DNA from: Lojkania enalia
Taxonomy: Eukaryota; Ascomycota; Dothideomycetes; Pleosporales
Length of the DNA stretch: 64,000 nt
Assembly (NCBI GenBank): GCA_010094045.1
Contig: ML986620.1
Location: 140,661-204,660 of the forward strand
Reading direction: 5' to 3'
Below are positions 21,720-31,752 of this stretch, in pieces. The notes below the pieces were generated by a model. It was given only the letters and a program-made list of their open reading frames with translations. It ran no database searches and was not told the DNA's origin. Position numbers and translations under genes: made by a program. Each line of letters starts with the position of its first letter. Position 1 is the stretch's first letter.

Positions 21720-22370
21720 ATGGCACCCCTCCCATCGGATGCTGGGGTGGATAAAGCCCAACCAGACAACAACCAAACCCATCAAGAGGGCGGCTGGAGC
21801 ACAGCGTCCATTGTCGGCCTCTCCATCTTTGCCTTCTTCATCGTATGCTTCGCCATCACCGGCTTCGCATACTGGTACCACCGGCGCGCCGAACGCAACA
21901 AGTTGCCTCCCGAGCACCGCCCAACATCCTACCACCCCTTCCGCACCGCTAGCTCCGCAAAGAGCAGCTTGCTAGCCAACGCCGCGCCCAGCCCGGAAGA
22001 CGACAAGCGCAGCATGTTCAGCCGCGAGTCACGTACCAGCGTCTCCCTATACGTCGACACGGATGTTACCGACCGCCGAGCGAGCATGGAGACGGTCTCC
22101 CTTATCCCACTTCACGTCACCCCTGCAGAGGAAGTGCTTGACCCGATGGAGAGACACGTGGAGAGCAATGGCAGCGGCGTGAGCAGGCAGAGCACTAGGA
22201 CTAGCGGGAGCGGGAGCGGGAGCGTAGCACTGAGCCCGATTCCGAACGAAGAGCATGATCTGGGGATCAGGAAGACCAGAGAGAGGAGCACGAGTACGGC
22301 CAGCACGAGATATTACGAGGCCAATACCAAGCCACCAGTCCCCAAGATTGTGCACACGCCCTCGGAATAA
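21720..22370 (+). CDS. Single-pass membrane protein of unknown function
   Basis: 216 residues, one exon. A short polar N-terminus with no signal peptide is followed by one transmembrane helix at about residues 27-51 (ASIVGLSIFAFFIVCFAITG), then HRRAERNK, indicating a cytoplasmic C-terminal tail by the positive-inside rule. The tail is Ser/Thr/Pro-rich and looks disordered, with a short SGSGSGS run and many possible phosphorylation sites. This architecture is common for small fungal plasma-membrane or wall-sensing proteins, but I recognise no family. The codon pattern is protein-like across the frame. Function is unknown. Confidence 0.65.
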   Translation: MAPLPSDAGVDKAQPDNNQTHQEGGWSTASIVGLSIFAFFIVCFAITGFAYWYHRRAERNKLPPEHRPTSYHPFRTASSAKSSLLANAAPSPEDDKRSMFSRESRTSVSLYVDTDVTDRRASMETVSLIPLHVTPAEEVLDPMERHVESNGSGVSRQSTRTSGSGSGSVALSPIPNEEHDLGIRKTRERSTSTASTRYYEANTKPPVPKIVHTPSE

Positions 22371-23665
22371 GAAGCAGCTTGAGCGGGGAAAGATATATCG
22401 GTGGGTAGGGTTCAGATTTGACTGTGCGACTGGTGGCTGCTGGCATTTAATTTGCACTCGTGATAGTGGAGACGAAAGATCGGTACTATGTCGCTCTCGT
22501 CTTTTCTTCTCGCATCTCGTCAACCTTATCCAACCTGTGCGTTCGTTTGTTAGAGGGTTCATACCCTTCACGATCATGTCTGTTTCGCGTTCTAGCTTCT
22601 CATTACCTTCTATTTACGCTTTCAAGTATACCCCACCCTAAACTCCTGCACCAGTCCGCAGTCGAGTACAACTAGAAATATGCAATCAATCGTTGATCCG
22701 ATCTAATCCAATCTCCTCCAATCTAACATTATGCTAATACGTCACGTCTGTTTCCAAATTCAAACCAAATATAAAGGAATTACTACACACTATTCCGAAG
22801 TTCCTCAATAAATAAGCCCAATCCCTTCACAAGGACCCCTCAAATCTCGTCCCACACTCGCTGCACCCCGCCCCAAGCATACCGCTAGTCCACCCATACA
22901 CAATGACAACCCAGCTAGCCTAGAGCAACATGCTCTCTTTCGTCTACCCCCAATCCCAGCGTATCCGTCATAAAACCGAGTGAAGAGTACGAGCTTAGCT
23001 GCAAGCTAGGTGCACCTATTCCCATCTAGATTTGATAGGGCAGTACGGCGCATAGCTAGGTTTCTTCATTCACTTAGGTCTATTTTTTTTTTTTTTTTTT
23101 TTTTTTAAGGAAATTAGAAGCGGTTTGAAAGGTGGGATGGATGATGAGGTGGAGAAAGGTGGAGGGTGGGTGAGGTGCTTTTATTGAGGGGCGGTTATGA
23201 CCTGTCTTCTGGTTAGTGAGTGGGCGGGTGGTTGGGCAATCGGTGGTTAAGCGTCAAAGTGGTTTGATATATACCAGTTGCATAATTTATAATTTACATA
23301 GAATTATTTTCAAGTACTCGAGTCGTTCCCTCTACCTGCTAGGCTCGACTTTTGTGTATGCATTGTTGTGGTTGGAGTTTGTGGAATTACGTGCCTTGTT
23401 GTGAGATTTGGACCTTGTCTGATGCTGTTAATTGTGGTATTGTATTTCTAGCCGATCAATATGAGTCCCCGTTCGACACCGCTGATCCTGCGACGTCGAA
23501 TGTTGAGCTAAATGTTTGCCAACCGTTTAAATCTTACATTACTTTCGCAGCTAGTAGAGATAATATAATCCTAATATTAGTCGTATAAGCACAACGCTTC
23601 CATAACCATGCCAACCAAGGATATCTTATTACACCAAAATAACCGACCCCAATGATCCCCCCATT
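22371..23665. other. Convergent intergenic region with a 24-base poly-T
   Basis: About 1.3 kb between converging genes. No gene is seen. A T run lies at 23083..23106 and the right part is AT-rich. Confidence 0.55.
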
Positions 23666-24831
23666 TCACTTTCCCTGCTTGAACGCCTGCATACCCTCCT
23701 TCTTGCCCCACCCCCAGACCTTGCTATCTAGATCCGGCCCAATGAACAACCACGCGATGCTCGTGATCCACTGGCCAACCGTATCCTTGATGATGTTGTC
23801 CCTCGGGCTGCCTCCTAAATTGCTGATGCGCATAAGTTCGACCAGCCAATTAGTCGGGGTCATGTAATTTCCATTCTCCAAGCCCTTGATAGCGACGGTT
23901 GCGCACTCTATCTCTGTCTGTTCGGGGTCAGAATCCTCTACAGCGAAAGTAGCAGGATGCTTCGTCTTGTTTTCCTGCTCTAATCCCGGTGATTTGATGG
24001 TTCCGGGGAAGATGAGCTGGATGTTGATGTCGAAAGGCGCGGGGGCTTGATCGGTAGACTTGCTTGAGCGGCGAGCGCCGTTGTAGAGAAGAACTTCCTG
24101 TCGCAGTCCGTCAGCGAGGTTGCGCATGGCAGCCTTCGCCGGCGAGTATGGCGAGTAGCCGACCAGGTTGTAGAAGGCGGTGGCAGAGGAAGTCATGATG
24201 AAGTGCCTAGGCGCCTCTAATTTCGCGCTCTTCTCTTTCGGCGAATACGGTGTGTTGGGGTATAGCCAGGCCTTCAATGTCTTGTGGGCTAGGTATGCAG
24301 CGGCCCAGTAATTGAGATCCATTTGCTGCCTTAGCGTTTCAATACTTGTCTCGATGAAGAGTTGCGGTATCGAGGAGCCCGCGTTTGCCCATACAATCTC
24401 GGGAAGCTCGCCATTATTCCAGGTGGCTGCTTCGGCGAGGAGGCGGGCGTTCTCGGATTCGGAGGATACGTCGGCGGAGATGATTGTGAAGCGTTGGGTC
24501 GAGGGGTTCTTCGCGGAGGACTTTGCGTATTCGAGAGCGGCCTGTAGCTTCGTGAGGTCCCTAGCGACGAGAATGACGTTTGCACCGCGCTCCGAGAGCA
24601 ACCGAGCGAGCTCTCTGCCCATGCCATACGAAGCGCCGGTTAGGAGGACCGTCTGAGACGCGTTAGAAAACAAATCAAACAAGTCAAGCGTGTTAAATGT
24701 AGAGAATCCTTGCATACCCTGCCCTCCACTTTGAACTTGTTGCCCCGCGAAAAGAAGCCCATGATGTCTAGACTCAAGATCCCAAGAAGTATCAAAAGAC
24801 AGATGGTGGCCCAGAAGATTCCCGAAGCCAT
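23666..24831 (-). CDS. TSC10: 3-ketodihydrosphingosine reductase
   Basis: NADPH-dependent short-chain dehydrogenase of the ER membrane that reduces 3-ketosphinganine to dihydrosphingosine, the second step of sphingolipid synthesis. Exon 1 (24831..24718) encodes an N-terminal membrane helix, SGIFWATICLLILLGILSL, then MGFFSRGNKFKVEGR; a 65-nt intron (24717..24653) joins it to exon 2 (24652..23666), 366 residues in total. SDR marks are TVLLTGASYGMGREL (cofactor), VWANAGSS, the catalytic Ser in TSSATAF and YSPAKAAM (YxxxK). A C-terminal hydrophobic stretch WITSIAWLFIG is typical of the family. An in-frame Met at 24852 is an alternative start. Divergent from SAS10. Confidence 0.92.
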
Positions 24832-25149
24832 TGAGTGAAGAGACACATACAAGAGAGTGACTGGAAGAGAAAAAAGGAGGGACGAGACCTTATCTTTCCG
24901 AAATTGGGTCTTACCAACGTCTTACGCTCTTGACCGGGTCATCGATTTCGTACGAGAACCCAGGTAGTTGGTTAAGGTTGACGCGCAACTCCCTGGCTAC
25001 GCTAGGACGAAGGGGGCAAGGCGGTGTCGAAGCTTAGCATCCGGGGTCAGTTTCACCGACCTCCGCGGCCAAGACTCGCCAAAAGTTTTTGGAACCTCTA
25101 CTTCTTCTGCTCATCCACACCAGCTCCCCGCTACGGTAAATACAGCATT
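24832..25149. promoter_or_regulatory. Short divergent promoter, TSC10 / SAS10
   Basis: About 318 bases between the two start codons, so both genes must be driven from a compact region. Confidence 0.5.
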
Positions 25150-27165
25150 ATGGGACGGAAGAGGAAGGCTGGTGGTCAGCCATATGGCGAGCCCAAGCCT
25201 GAGAAGGATACGAATTTTAAGATGAGGATAACCACCTTCGAGGACGTCGCCGATTCCGAAGACGAATTCCACCTGAACCAGGATAAGATCTTGCTCGATG
25301 AAGGGCCTGCGGCGAAGAGGTTGAGGAAATGGAAAGAGCAAGGTGAGTCAACGGCTATAGCTTATTTGGGGCAGCTCACTGAAATTGATGTAGACGCTTT
25401 CCTGGAGCCTTCTGACGAAGAAGTCCTAGACTATAGTGACGACAAAGACGAGGATGACGAAGACATTGATGGGGAAATTGAGGATTATGATGCTCGATCA
25501 GATGACGATCTCGGCGCCAGCAAGCGCCAGCAACAAGTCGGGGATGAGGATGGAGATTTTGGCGGATGGGGCCTTTCCAAAGATGATTATTATAATGCAG
25601 ACGTGATAGAGACAGAACAAGATGCTTTGGACGAAGAAACCGAGGCTCGCAGACTACAGAAGAAGCAGCTGGAGGGCATGACGGAGGCTGATTTCGGAAT
25701 CGACGAGGATGACTGGTTAGAGCAGGCGGATGCCAAAGCGGAAGATGTCGGAAAAGTGGTCACAGAGGTTCTCCCGCCATTGCAGATCACAGAGGATATG
25801 AGCGAGCATGAGAGGGTGAAGATTTTGAGAGCACGATACCCCGAGTTTGAGCACATATCGAGGGAATACTTGCGACTTCAGCCTCTTCACAACGAACTGG
25901 CATCTGCTGCCAATGCTGCCGAACGGCTCATCAAGAGTCGAGCGGCCAAGTCAGGCAAACTGAATGGCATCGTGACTCACACACCTATTGCAATCACCAA
26001 ATATCGAGCTTGCGCGGCTTACCTAGCAGCAATGGCCATGTATTTCGCCATTCTTGGGTCAACTGCCAACAGCGACGGTTCCCCCACGATAGCAATGGAT
26101 CCTACTGAGCTGCATGAGCATGCTGTGATGGAAAGCCTTCTTAAATGCCAGAAACTCTGGGGAAGTGTTGAGGGCCTGCCTGTGGCTGATCCAATGGTTG
26201 AGGCCTCCAACGGCGACGAACTTTCCGTTATCGAAGAAGTCAGCCCAGGACCAGAGGCCAAGATGGACGACGCAATCGCACGTAAGAAGAAAGATAAGAA
26301 GCAGAAGAAGACTAAGACCCAGCTTGCAGCCGAAGCCGCTCAAGCAGAGGCACAGGCACGACGTGCGGCCAAACTTCTCAAGACGGAGGAAGATCTAGCA
26401 ACTCTGTCCGCTCTTACTGACAAGGCGGCGCTACGGAAGGCATCAAAGCACAAGAAGGCCCAGCAACAGCCGATGCTTAACCTTGTCAATGCAGACGATT
26501 CCGACTTCGGCGAGGAAACATCACTCACAGCCCATGAATTGGCCGAGAAGGCGAAGAAGAAGAAATCACTGCGCTTCTACACATCCCAAATCGCCCAAAA
26601 AGCCAATAAGCGCGAAGCAGCCGGCAGAGACTATGGCGGCGACATCGACGTGCCGCATCGGGAGCGCCTTAAGGACCGACAAGCGCGCCTACAAGCGGAA
26701 GCCGAGAAGAGAGGCCAAAACAAGAATAAAGGTCCCGGCGTCGCGCTTGGCGAGGGCGGTGAGAGCTCCGATGAAAACGAGGCACCACGTGGCAACGCGT
26801 CTGATGACGAAGATTACTACGGCATGGTCTCAGCACGCAGCAAGGCTAAGAAACAGGCGAAGCGGGACTTGGCCGCTACGTATGCTTTGGCGGCTAAAGA
26901 GGGTGGTGCGGTCGTTCCCGAGGAGACTATCGGACCGGACGGTCGACGAGAAATCACGTACGCTATCAAGAAGAACAAGGGCCTCACGCCGTTCCGCAAA
27001 AAGGAGGTCAGGAACCCGAGGGTAAAGAAGAAGTTGAGGTACGAGGCCAAGCAGAAGAAGCTCAAGTCCCAGAAAGCTGTTTATTCGGGTGGAGAGGGGA
27101 GGGGGGGATACGGCGGTGAATTGACGGGCATCAAGAAAGGGTTGGTTAGGAGCACGAAGTTGTAG
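25150..27165 (+). CDS. SAS10: U3 snoRNP / SSU processome protein Sas10 (Utp3)
   Basis: Nucleolar component of the small-subunit processome required for early 18S rRNA processing; named Sas10 for its silencing phenotype. Single exon from the ATG at 25150 (MGRKRKAGGQ), 671 residues; the frame is open further upstream but without an ATG. Acidic patches (SDDE, DEDDEDIDGE) alternate with basic Lys-rich ones, typical of processome scaffolds. The Sas10/Utp3/C1D domain is at about 205-305 (PPLQITEDMSEHERVKILR onward). The C-terminal Sas10 domain occupies about the last 75 residues: GRREITYAIKKNKGLTPF, RNPRVKKKLRYEAK and GELTGIKKGLVRSTKL. Confidence 0.93.
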   Translation: MGRKRKAGGQPYGEPKPEKDTNFKMRITTFEDVADSEDEFHLNQDKILLDEGPAAKRLRKWKEQGESTAIAYLGQLTEIDVDAFLEPSDEEVLDYSDDKDEDDEDIDGEIEDYDARSDDDLGASKRQQQVGDEDGDFGGWGLSKDDYYNADVIETEQDALDEETEARRLQKKQLEGMTEADFGIDEDDWLEQADAKAEDVGKVVTEVLPPLQITEDMSEHERVKILRARYPEFEHISREYLRLQPLHNELASAANAAERLIKSRAAKSGKLNGIVTHTPIAITKYRACAAYLAAMAMYFAILGSTANSDGSPTIAMDPTELHEHAVMESLLKCQKLWGSVEGLPVADPMVEASNGDELSVIEEVSPGPEAKMDDAIARKKKDKKQKKTKTQLAAEAAQAEAQARRAAKLLKTEEDLATLSALTDKAALRKASKHKKAQQQPMLNLVNADDSDFGEETSLTAHELAEKAKKKKSLRFYTSQIAQKANKREAAGRDYGGDIDVPHRERLKDRQARLQAEAEKRGQNKNKGPGVALGEGGESSDENEAPRGNASDDEDYYGMVSARSKAKKQAKRDLAATYALAAKEGGAVVPEETIGPDGRREITYAIKKNKGLTPFRKKEVRNPRVKKKLRYEAKQKKLKSQKAVYSGGEGRGGYGGELTGIKKGLVRSTKL

Positions 27166-29163
27166 ATATCTAGGTATCGAATGCGAACGATGATCCCGGG
27201 TCTCCTGCTTTTGCCTTTGGGCATTGTTGACTCGTTGCTCGGAAAGATGTGAATTTGTGGGTGTGCTGTTATGTTGCCATGGCTGATATGGGTACGAGGT
27301 CCGAGTACCACCAATTCCACATGAGGCGTGTTCCTCAAGAATCACAGCAAATCAGCGAGAATGTAATGCTTGGCATGGAACACGCTGTGTCTTCACGCCA
27401 CCTCGGTACTCTCATGTTCTGTGCTGTTCCAAATTCTCGTTTGCGAATAGAGAGTATTCATTGGGAACGCACGCTCGAAAAAAGAAATGGGAATTTGTTC
27501 CCCTACCAATCGCGGAACACGGCATTTCTCCCGACGCAATGCAATGCAGCGCAGCGTACAGCACGGTTAATATTTCCGGGAATATGAATTTGGCAGAACG
27601 CGGATTGGTAGGGTGTACTGTAGAGCCTCACGGTTTGCCACGACAATCAATTAGTCTGTCTGTCGGTTATGGGCGGGTCTGGCAGGGCAGCGTACGTAAA
27701 GAGCGAGGTGCTAGTTTCCGGTCTGCGTGGTTTTCGGCTCAACCCGTTTGCGTTTATATGAATGGCGGAGGGGAGGGGTAGGTAGGTATGGGGGCCATTT
27801 AACAGAGCTAGTGGCGCTGGGGTTTTGGGTCAGGTGGGTGTATTTTGGTTTATTGAGGCGCTCGGAATCTCACAGCATCGATGGTTATTATTGGAAAAAG
27901 GTCAGTGGATGGACGGGGCGAAAAGCAGGAGCTTTTGCTCCGTAGGTTCACGGAGCGGAAAGGGAAGTGGAATTCGTCGAATGGGAAGGCGAGTCGACAC
28001 GCAGCACTGACGTTGCCTTAGCCTTGTCTTGTCCCTTGATAACTAACTACTTCGTATGTTATCTACCATATCTGCATACATGCACTCTTCATATCGCCCA
28101 ATCGCGGCTCGAACGAGCATGGCTCGGCACAGTGAGGAATATTGCTGACGCTGGCCTGCTCGTATGATACTCGTGCGTCCCCGCCTGCCCATCTCTCCAG
28201 CACAGCAGAGCATAACCTCAGAAAATCTAGCTTCTCTGAAACTGAGTATTTCCATTGGCCAACGGAATGAAAGGGAAAAACAGGTGACCCTAGGCACGTT
28301 CAACTCAATCGCCAATAATACAATCCATGCACCGTGACGCCTGTTTGACCAAGAAAAAAAAGACCTGGGTGATCCACCTAGAACTGGACACACGCACACG
28401 CGCCTCCTGCTGAGCAGTGAGATCCCACTGCGATGCCCGCGACGTCACAAGGACGTTCTTGTTAACCAGCCACCCACCCAATCACAAAGCGAGCTACCAC
28501 TACGCGAGGCTCTAGCAGGCGCTAGTGGCACTGTTGGGTATTCACGTGCGGGCGGATTGGATCACCCTCCAGGGCTTTGACGTTTTGTCCCGTTAACGGC
28601 CCTTGTAAAGCGGATTCTAGTTCCTGCGGTTGTCTAGGTTGGGTTGGTATTGGTAGGCATTATTGGCAAGGGGACAGAGAGAGAGAGGGGTTGAGGGGCT
28701 TGGTGGGATTGTGATCGGGGATGAGGTGAGGTGTATAAGAGGGGGCTATCTAGGCCAGCTTCCAATGGCTACATTGATTATGATATACTTTGGTTTTTGA
28801 AGTTTTTGAGGGGTTTAAAGTTTTTCAAGGGGGGCTTTTCCTTTCGTATACATCCTGCCGTCTTGGGAGGCTTGAGAGCTATATTATACCGCGGACGGTT
28901 TTTTTTTTTTTTTTTTTTTCAATTCATCTGACTGTTTGGAAGGGGTTCGAATCTAGTTGATTGCGTCGACTCGAGAGAAACTAGTGGGGGATTTTCATGA
29001 TTGGATGCCGAAAAGAAGGGAGGGTAGAAAGTGGATTGATTGCATCACGGGCTGAGGTATGTAATGTAATGATGTGGGCTTGAGGTTAAGAAAAGTCGGT
29101 AGGAGGTGAGTTGCGTAAGTTTTCAATTGGGCCTTGTGTTCTGATAATCTGGGTTCGCAGGAT

Positions 29164-29213
<50 letters not shown>

Positions 29214-29372
29214 TCGAGAAGGTGCTTCCGCGGATCTTGGGTAGCATAATAAGCTCGACGTAGGAAGGAGCCATAGCCAGAGCGCCGAAATAAAGATTAC
29301 CTCTCCACCTACAATACAACACGAATCCAATTCCAATCGACTACTACCGACACCCAGCTCAATCCACCCACC
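27166..29372. other. 2.2 kb intergenic region
   Basis: No gene can be supported. It holds a T run at 28899..28919, a GAGA stretch near 28677, and the AC/AT microsatellite listed separately just upstream of the next gene. The right end is the presumed promoter of the 272-residue protein. Confidence 0.55.
29164..29213. repeat. (AC)n-(AT)n compound microsatellite
   Basis: About eleven AC units run directly into about fourteen AT units, roughly 160 bases upstream of a start codon at 29373. Alternating purine-pyrimidine tracts of this sort can adopt left-handed or unpaired structure. Confidence 0.95.
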
Positions 29373-30191
29373 ATGGACACCATCCTCTTGCCGCTTCTCA
29401 CTCCTACAATCCTCAACCCCCTAGCCACGCTCCTAACCCTGACTCTTCCGCTCCTCCTTGCCCTCTATCTCCACGCCGACTACTGCGCCTTCCTATCCCT
29501 CGGCCCCGGCGGCACCCCCTCGACCCCCCTCGGTTACCTAAAGATCAAACTGCTTTCCATCGTCTCGCTGCGCGACCCGCTCCGCCCCTTGCCCCTCCCG
29601 CCGCACTTTCGGCCACAGAAGGGCTATCTGAGCACAAAGAGGCTGGCCGTCCGCGAGGGCAAGCGGCCGGTGGTCCAGGGCATCGCGCCGCAGCGGCAGC
29701 GCACGGAGCGGAGCTCGGCGGACGTGTACCGGATGCTGGTCTCTGCGCTGCGGGACCTAGCGCGGGACGAGGAGAACGGGCTGCTGGAGCGGACGTCGTG
29801 CTTCGAAAAGCACAGCGCGGGCCTCTTCGCTGCGAACCCGATCACGGGGACATGCGGCGGGGAGGTTTGCCATGCGCACCCTAGTGACGGGAGCCTGCAT
29901 TTGACGTTGCATCCCGCGGACGTGAGGACGGTGATTGAGAAAGGGTGGGGAGAGAGGCATCCGTTAGCCAAAGGCGGCTGGTTTCGCAGGTTCGTGCCTA
30001 GGGAGTTTGTGCTGGTTTATGCGCCGAGGGGGGAGCGCGAGGTCGGGGTTGTGATGGGTATCGTGGCTGCGAGTGTTTGGTGGGTTAGTGGGGTGGATGT
30101 TGAGGGGAGGGGGAAGGGGAGGGGGTTTGGTGTTAGAGAGGATAGGAGAGGGAATGTCGGATGGGGTGTAGGGGTGGGAAGGATGGCATAG
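29373..30191 (+). CDS. DUF5519 / 'luciferase-domain' membrane-anchored protein
   Basis: 272 residues, one exon. An N-terminal hydrophobic segment (LATLLTLTLPLLLALYLHA) suggests a membrane anchor. The C-terminal domain has the conserved core of the fungal proteins that Pfam labels luciferase domain (DUF5519): CHAHPSDGSLHLTLHPAD followed by VRTVIEKGWGERHPLAKGG and FVPREFVLVYAPR. Despite the label there is no evidence of light emission, and the biochemical role is unknown. The C-terminal 35 residues are Gly/Arg-rich low complexity and the 3' coding DNA is a G-rich purine tract, so the exact end may be poorly conserved. It converges on EMC5 with 210 bases between stop codons. Confidence 0.75.
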   Translation: MDTILLPLLTPTILNPLATLLTLTLPLLLALYLHADYCAFLSLGPGGTPSTPLGYLKIKLLSIVSLRDPLRPLPLPPHFRPQKGYLSTKRLAVREGKRPVVQGIAPQRQRTERSSADVYRMLVSALRDLARDEENGLLERTSCFEKHSAGLFAANPITGTCGGEVCHAHPSDGSLHLTLHPADVRTVIEKGWGERHPLAKGGWFRRFVPREFVLVYAPRGEREVGVVMGIVAASVWWVSGVDVEGRGKGRGFGVREDRRGNVGWGVGVGRMA

Positions 30192-30401
30192 TTGGCGAGG
30201 TGTGAGGGAAGAAAGGGAATGGGAGGGGTGATGAAATTGTTTTTAGTGGTGGTTTTAATGATACTTTCTCTATTGAAGCGTCTTTCACGGATGTCTATGG
30301 GTATGATTGCTTGTAATTATTAACATTTGCACGATACAACAGCAGTTTGAAAGGCATACCAAATGCTACCTATCTGCTTCGGTGCATGTATCCCTTCTAC
30401 C

Positions 30402-31036
30402 TCACTTGCTCCCAGGCTCCCCCTTCACCCACTCTGCATACTCCCTCCTCTTCCCTCTAACATCAAAGAACCCCCTCCTCCCTTCCCCGCCTCCATCAAG
30501 CCCCAAAAACGCATACGGATCGCCCTCGCTCAGAACCTCCTCGCCCTCCCTCGTCCACCTCCCCGTCCCATGTCTCCCTTCCCGCGACATTTTTCCCGAC
30601 CAACGGGACCACTGGATGGGTTTCAGCGGTTGGGAGGTGAGGACGATGCCAGTGGATAGGAGGAGGATGGATGCGAGGAGTTCGAGGGTTATGTCGAGGG
30701 GTAGCGGGGAATTGGGGGTTGTCGTTGTGTGTTCGTGGGTCGAGTATACGCTGGGTATTATGTTAGCTTCGTTCTTGTGGCGCATTGAGATGATCTGGGA
30801 ATCTGTAAATCTGCGAATCTGCGAATCTGCAATCTGCAATCTGCGATCGGGGGAGGAGAACATGGGCTCTGTTTTGAAGCAGATTGTGTTTCACAACGAC
30901 CCAAGCTCCAGGTGCGCTATCCCATGTCATGACAGCAGCGAATTATTAAAAAAGATAAGGAAAGGAGAGGTGAGCACTACGCATGTGTAAGGAACACCAG
31001 GCCGATGGCGTTGAGCGTTGTGCCTAGGAGCGGCAT
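30402..31036 (-). CDS. EMC5: ER membrane protein complex subunit 5 (MMGT family)
   Basis: Subunit of the ER membrane complex that inserts tail-anchored and polytopic proteins; the animal homologue is also called membrane magnesium transporter. Exon 1 (31036..30981) encodes MPLLGTTLNAIGLVFLTHA; a 230-nt intron (30980..30751) precedes exon 2 (30750..30402); 134 residues in total. Two transmembrane helices are visible: LNAIGLVFLTHAVYS and LPLDITLELLASILLLSTG. The family signature SQPLKPIQWSRWSGK follows, and the tail has GFFDVRGKRREYAEWVK. The second exon's frame continues upstream of the splice site into a nonconserved stretch, so a start there would be wrong. The intron is unusually long for this genome and holds a short tandem repeat. 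Confidence 0.88.
30798..30846. repeat. Short tandem repeat (AATCTGC units) in the EMC5 intron
   Basis: Units of 7-8 bases of the form AATCTGCG, AATCTGC recur about six times. They lie in the predicted intron of EMC5. Confidence 0.8.
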
Positions 31037-31752
31037 CGTCGAGGCCGACCTGGATCGAGTGATATATTGCGGGTCGGAAATTGGGGAGAGGGCGCGAGAT
31101 TGGTATGCTGTGCGGCTGAGAATGAAAAAGAGCCGCAGTTTTAACGAAGGGAGGTTGCAAGCTGGAGAGACCTGGGGCTATGAGGCGAGGCGGGTGGGAA
31201 ATTGTGAGCACTCGGAGTACGATCGCCAAAGCTCGTCGCTAAGTCGCGTTGGGTAGATGACTAAGCCGCTCACTGGAGTGGCAATGGCCAAGCACCACTT
31301 TCTAGAAAACACGCCAACGTAGTGTAGGCAATTGTTTGTGCTGTAATGACTGTGTATTAGGTATCACTCTCAGAGCGTTTTGTCTCATATGCCACAAGCG
31401 GTATAAATACAGGACGAGCGCAAGAGAATAGAAGAGATGCGCGCCAGGTAAATGCTGACTTTCCGAACGCATCATAGGTACCCAACCTGAGTGATTTCCA
31501 ATTGAATTCCAACAATTATACCTATTTCAGATCAGATCATTTTTGCTACACCTCCATTCCGTTCCGTTCCGTTTCCTAACCAAGTCAAGATCGAGATGGG
31601 CTACCGTCCAACATCAACCATCATCCATCCGCACCTGCCGCATTAATAGTAATGAGATAATACCGTTCCGATCCGGCTCAAGTGGCGAAGGCCCCCAACT
31701 CCAACAAGCAAACAGTGGTATCGAGCGAAAGCCAAGTAAAGAATGAATCAAT
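31037..31752. other. Intergenic, EMC5 promoter and ammonium permease 3' region
   Basis: About 715 bases without a supportable gene. EMC5 reads leftwards from here and the permease transcript ends here. Confidence 0.45.

Noticed and set aside
24653..24717. TSC10 starting at the Met at 24715
   Set aside because: That Met lies in the predicted intron; splicing joins KVEGR to TVLLTGAS and restores the membrane anchor.
25024..25149. Longer N-terminus for SAS10 starting upstream of 25150
   Set aside because: The frame is open but has no ATG before 25150, and the family begins MGRKRK-like.
30781..30850. CRISPR-like array in the AATCTGC repeats
   Set aside because: Units are contiguous 7-8-mers without spacers, in a fungal intron; a simple tandem repeat.
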